DNA from: Shimia sp041624275
Lineage (GTDB): Bacteria; Pseudomonadota; Alphaproteobacteria; Rhodobacterales; Rhodobacteraceae
Direction: 5' to 3'
Assembly: GCF_041624275.1 (NCBI RefSeq)
Contig: NZ_JBFJVE010000044.1
Location: 1 to 16,583, forward strand
Length of the DNA stretch: 16,583 bases
This document shows positions 14,055 to 16,583 of the stretch, in pieces. The notes beneath the pieces were generated by a model that was not told where the DNA came from, searched no databases, and was given only the letters and a program-made list of their open reading frames with translations. The position numbers and the translations under genes were made by a program. Within the stretch, counting starts at the first letter, position 1. Each line of letters begins with the position of its first letter.

Positions 14055-14578
14055 CCGGCAAGCTGCTCGCGGGGGCCATCGTCTTGATCTCTTTGATTGC
14101 CGGCGCGGCGATCTATTACCAGCAGGTCTTTGCCTATTACGAACCGGTCAGCGCGACCGGACAGGGTGACGTGCAGATGACGCTTCTGGTCACCGGCCAG
14201 CCCGAGCCGATCCTTTACGAGGATTTCGAAGCCATTGACGCCACTTCCTCGCCGATCCGCTATCGCGCCTGTTTCACCACCACGCAATCGCTGCCGATGA
14301 TGACCGAAACCTATGTCGCCTATGACCGGGCCGAGCCGCTTGTGGCGCCGGGCTGGTTCGACTGTTTCGACGCCAAGGAAGTCGGCAGGGCGCTGGAGAC
14401 CGGCGAGGCGCTGGCCTTTCTCGGCGCCGAGAATATCGAATATGGCATCGACCGCGTCGTTGCCGTGATGTCGGACGGACGCGGCTTTGTCTGGCATCAG
14501 ATCAACTCTTGTGGCGAGGTTGTCTTTGACGGCAAACCTGCGCCGGACCACTGCCCGCCAAAACCGGAAGGCCACTGA
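14051..14578 (+). CDS. Membrane-anchored hypothetical protein between glyQ and glyS
   Basis: Encodes 175 residues from GTG 14051, chosen because it overlaps the glyQ stop in a GTGA coupling arrangement and puts a hydrophobic helix at residues 5-23 (L-L-A-G-A-I-V-L-I-S-L-I-A-G-A-A-I) right at the N-terminus. The frame is open further upstream inside glyQ but encodes unrelated residues. The rest looks like a soluble, mostly extracytoplasmic domain with Y-Y-E-P-V after the anchor. Four cysteines lie in R-A-C-F-T-T, W-F-D-C-F-D, N-S-C-G-E-V and D-H-C-P-P and could form two disulfides; this is inference. I recall a family (DUF6446) at this locus in Rhodobacteraceae and no known function; the name is from memory. 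The gene ends one base before glyS. Confidence 0.85.
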   Translation: MTGKLLAGAIVLISLIAGAAIYYQQVFAYYEPVSATGQGDVQMTLLVTGQPEPILYEDFEAIDATSSPIRYRACFTTTQSLPMMTETYVAYDRAEPLVAPGWFDCFDAKEVGRALETGEALAFLGAENIEYGIDRVVAVMSDGRGFVWHQINSCGEVVFDGKPAPDHCPPKPEGH

Positions 14579-14579
14579 C

Positions 14580-16583
14580 ATGCCCGACCTGCTTATCGAA
14601 CTTTTCTCCGAGGAAATCCCGGCCCGCATGCAGGCGCGCGCGGCCGAGGATCTGAAAAAGCGTGTCACCGACGGTCTGGTCGAAGCCGGGCTGACCTATG
14701 CCGGGGCGCATGGCTTCTCGACGCCGCGCCGCCTGACCCTGGCGCTTGACGGGGTGCTGGCCGAAAGCCCGACCATCCGCGAAGAGCGCAAGGGCCCCAA
14801 GGTCGGCGCGCCGGACAAGGCCATCGAGGGCTTTTTGCGCGGTGCCGGCGTGGCGCGCGAGGCGCTGGAAGAACGCGACACACCCAAGGGCGCGGTCTAT
14901 TTCGCCAGCATCGAAAAACCCGGCCGGGCGGCAGCCGAGATCATCGCCGAGGTTCTCGAGGACACGATCCGCAACTTCCCATGGCCGAAATCCATGCGCT
15001 GGGGCGCGGGATCCTTGCGCTGGGTGCGCCCGCTGCACTCGATCCTGTGCATTCTGACCGACGAGGCCGGCCACAGCGTGGTGCCCCTGGACATCGACGG
15101 CATCGCTTCGGGCGACCGCACCGAAGGCCACAGGTTCCTCGGCTCGGGGCGTTTCGCGGTCACCGGCTTCGAGGATTACGAAGCCAAGCTGAAGCGCGAC
15201 CACGTGATCCTGAACGCCGCCGAGCGCGCCGATCACATCTGGCACGACGCGACGAACATGGCCTTTGCCCAGGGTCTGGACGTGGTCGAGGACAAGGGGC
15301 TGTTGTCTGAGGTCGCTGGGCTGGTGGAATGGCCCGTGGTGCTGATGGGCGATATTGCCGAAGACTTCCTCGGCCTGCCGCCCGAGGTCTTGCAGACCTC
15401 GATGAAGGAACACCAGAAGTTCTTTTCGGTGAAGAACCCCAAGACCGGGCGGATCGAGAAGTTCATCACCGTGGCCAACCGCACCACGGCGGACAATGGC
15501 GCCACCATTCTGGCGGGCAACCAGAAGGTGCTTTTCGCGCGCCTGTCGGATGCCAAGTTCTTCTGGGAAAACGATCTGCGCGTGGCCGGGGCCGGGGCGC
15601 AGGCCTGGCTCGACAGCCTCGACAACGTGACCTTCCACAACAAGCTGGGCACTCAAGGGGATCGCATCGCGCGGTTCACCGCGCTGGCGCAGGAACTGGC
15701 CGGCGTGGTCGGGGCCGAGGCGGATGTCATCGCCGAGGCGGCGCGTTTCGCCAAGGCCGATCTCAGCTCGGAAATGGTCTATGAATTCCCCGAGCTTCAA
15801 GGGTTGATGGGCCGCTACTACGCCTCTGCTGCCGGACGCAGCGATGCCGTTGCGGCCGCCGCCGAGGAACATTATTCGCCGCTTGGTCCGTCGGATGACG
15901 TGCCCACCGCGCCTGTGTCTGTGGCCGTGGCGCTGGCCGACAAGCTCGACACGCTGACCGGCTTCTGGGCCATCGACGAGAAACCCACCGGCTCGAAAGA
16001 CCCTTTTGCCCTGCGCCGCGCAGCACTGGGGGTTATTCGGTTGGTGTTGGAGAATGATGGTCGAATTGATCTTAAACGGATCATTGAAGCTGAAGTTTTG
16101 TTTAAAATTAGGTGGTTGGTCGAATCTGGTGCGGCGATAGTAAGAGTGCCTCCCACACCAGGTTCTATAGAATTAACCTTTGCTCATGGCACAGCGTTTT
16201 CGGACGCTGATCTAGTTGCAGCGTCGAATGAAGATCGAGTGTTGTGGGCGGATGAAACCACTTCGCTTGCGCGTGTCGCTGCTTCTTGCCACGACCTCCT
16301 CACCTTCTTCCACGACCGCCTGAAAGTCTATCTGCGCGATGAAGGCATCCGCCATGACGTGATCGACGCCTGCATTGCCATGCCGGGCAATGACGATCTG
16401 AACCTCTTGGTGAAACGCGCCCGCGCCTTGGAAGCTTTCCTGCGCACCGAAGATGGCGAAAACCTGTTGCAGGGCTTCAAGCGCGCCAACAACATCCTGA
16501 CCCAGGCCGAGGAAAAGGACGGGGTGGAATACAGTTTCGGCGCCGATGTGAAACACGCCGAGGACGCCAGCGAAAAGGCGCTG
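14580..16583 (+). CDS. glyS: Glycyl-tRNA synthetase beta subunit (3' end beyond window)
   Basis: The frame is open from ATG 14580 to the window edge, giving 668 residues; family members have roughly 690-750, so the C-terminal tail of the anticodon-binding domain is missing. GlyS recognises tRNA-Gly for the GlyQ/GlyS tetramer. Family motifs: M-P-D-L-L-I-E-L-F-S-E-E-I-P-A-R at the start, K-G-P-K-V-G-A-P and A-I-E-G-F-L-R-G. Later come F-P-W-P-K-S-M-R-W-G, R-F-L-G-S-G near 185, M-K-E-H-Q-K-F-F, L-S-D-A-K-F-F-W-E-N-D-L, A-D-L-S-S-E-M-V-Y-E-F-P-E-L-Q-G, and D-P-F-A-L-R-R-A-A-L-G-V-I-R near 476-489. R-L-K-V-Y-L-R-D-E-G-I-R-H-D-V lies near 580. GGAAGG at 14566-14571 serves as ribosome-binding site with 8-base spacing. 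Residues about 484-570 come from an AT-rich patch with unusual codons. Confidence 0.97.
   Translation, partial: MPDLLIELFSEEIPARMQARAAEDLKKRVTDGLVEAGLTYAGAHGFSTPRRLTLALDGVLAESPTIREERKGPKVGAPDKAIEGFLRGAGVAREALEERDTPKGAVYFASIEKPGRAAAEIIAEVLEDTIRNFPWPKSMRWGAGSLRWVRPLHSILCILTDEAGHSVVPLDIDGIASGDRTEGHRFLGSGRFAVTGFEDYEAKLKRDHVILNAAERADHIWHDATNMAFAQGLDVVEDKGLLSEVAGLVEWPVVLMGDIAEDFLGLPPEVLQTSMKEHQKFFSVKNPKTGRIEKFITVANRTTADNGATILAGNQKVLFARLSDAKFFWENDLRVAGAGAQAWLDSLDNVTFHNKLGTQGDRIARFTALAQELAGVVGAEADVIAEAARFAKADLSSEMVYEFPELQGLMGRYYASAAGRSDAVAAAAEEHYSPLGPSDDVPTAPVSVAVALADKLDTLTGFWAIDEKPTGSKDPFALRRAALGVIRLVLENDGRIDLKRIIEAEVLFKIRWLVESGAAIVRVPPTPGSIELTFAHGTAFSDADLVAASNEDRVLWADETTSLARVAASCHDLLTFFHDRLKVYLRDEGIRHDVIDACIAMPGNDDLNLLVKRARALEAFLRTEDGENLLQGFKRANNILTQAEEKDGVEYSFGADVKHAEDASEKAL
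16029..16290 (+). other. AT-rich, rare-codon patch inside glyS
   Basis: By hand count, 16021-16260 is about 47% G+C, against about 65% in the 60 bases just before (15961-16020). The reading frame stays open. Codons otherwise scarce here cluster in the patch: AGG, ATA, GTA, AGA, TTA, CTA, TTT-AAA-ATT and many NNT/NNA third positions. The composition returns to normal at the conserved H-D-L-L-T-F-F-H-D-R-L-K-V stretch. The patch encodes roughly residues 484-570, between two conserved blocks. Confidence 0.75.

Noticed and set aside
15872..16156. Minus-strand 94-codon gene within the AT-rich glyS patch
   Set aside because: The plus-strand glyS frame continues uninterrupted through the patch into conserved sequence, and the minus-strand product has no recognisable feature or ribosome-binding site.

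Overview
The window is GC-rich bacterial chromosome (about 65% G+C in the stretches I counted by hand) with tightly packed genes. The gene content points to an alphaproteobacterium, most likely Rhodobacteraceae: a SAM-II riboswitch upstream of metZ, the ftsY - EamA transporter - yciB run, glyQ and glyS split by a small membrane-anchored gene, and an FdsB-type formate dehydrogenase subunit. The family assignment is inference from content; no 16S gene is present. I see no prophage, insertion sequence, CRISPR array, tRNA or rRNA. Most of the window is core housekeeping, and no gap between genes exceeds about 300 bases.

Layout, left to right. (1) Positions 1-503 hold the 3' end of an NAD-dependent formate dehydrogenase beta-subunit gene. 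It meets a convergent 79-codon membrane protein gene, and the two stop codons overlap. (2) Positions 900-4345 form a plus-strand run: a YhhN-type lysoplasmalogenase, the SRP receptor ftsY, an EamA/DMT transporter and the YciB/IspZ membrane protein. (3) Positions 4346-4463 are a convergent spacer made almost entirely of hairpins, including a bidirectional terminator. A minus-strand nu-class (YfcG/YghU-like) glutathione transferase follows. (4) Positions 5239-6673 are a complete methionine regulon unit: promoter, SAM-II aptamer, intrinsic terminator, Shine-Dalgarno, metZ and a strong terminator. (5) Positions 6748-11125 carry folE2 (zinc-independent GTP cyclohydrolase I), a TrkH potassium transporter and, one base later, a ThDP-dependent enzyme resembling AruI. 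(6) A bidirectional terminator separates this from a minus-strand exported protein built from a SPOR-like region, a peptidoglycan-binding domain and a trypsin-like fold. (7) Positions 13125-16583 hold glyQ, a membrane-anchored hypothetical gene overlapping it by 4 bases, and glyS, which runs off the end.

The observations most worth a second look are these. The trypsin-like cell-wall protein appears to have lost all three catalytic residues. An AT-rich patch of about 260 bp, with rare codons, sits inside the otherwise GC-rich essential gene glyS. A perfect inverted repeat straddles the metZ promoter just ahead of the riboswitch. The hypothetical gene between the two glycyl-tRNA synthetase subunits has an unexplained link to them. 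I found no convincing new multi-gene system.
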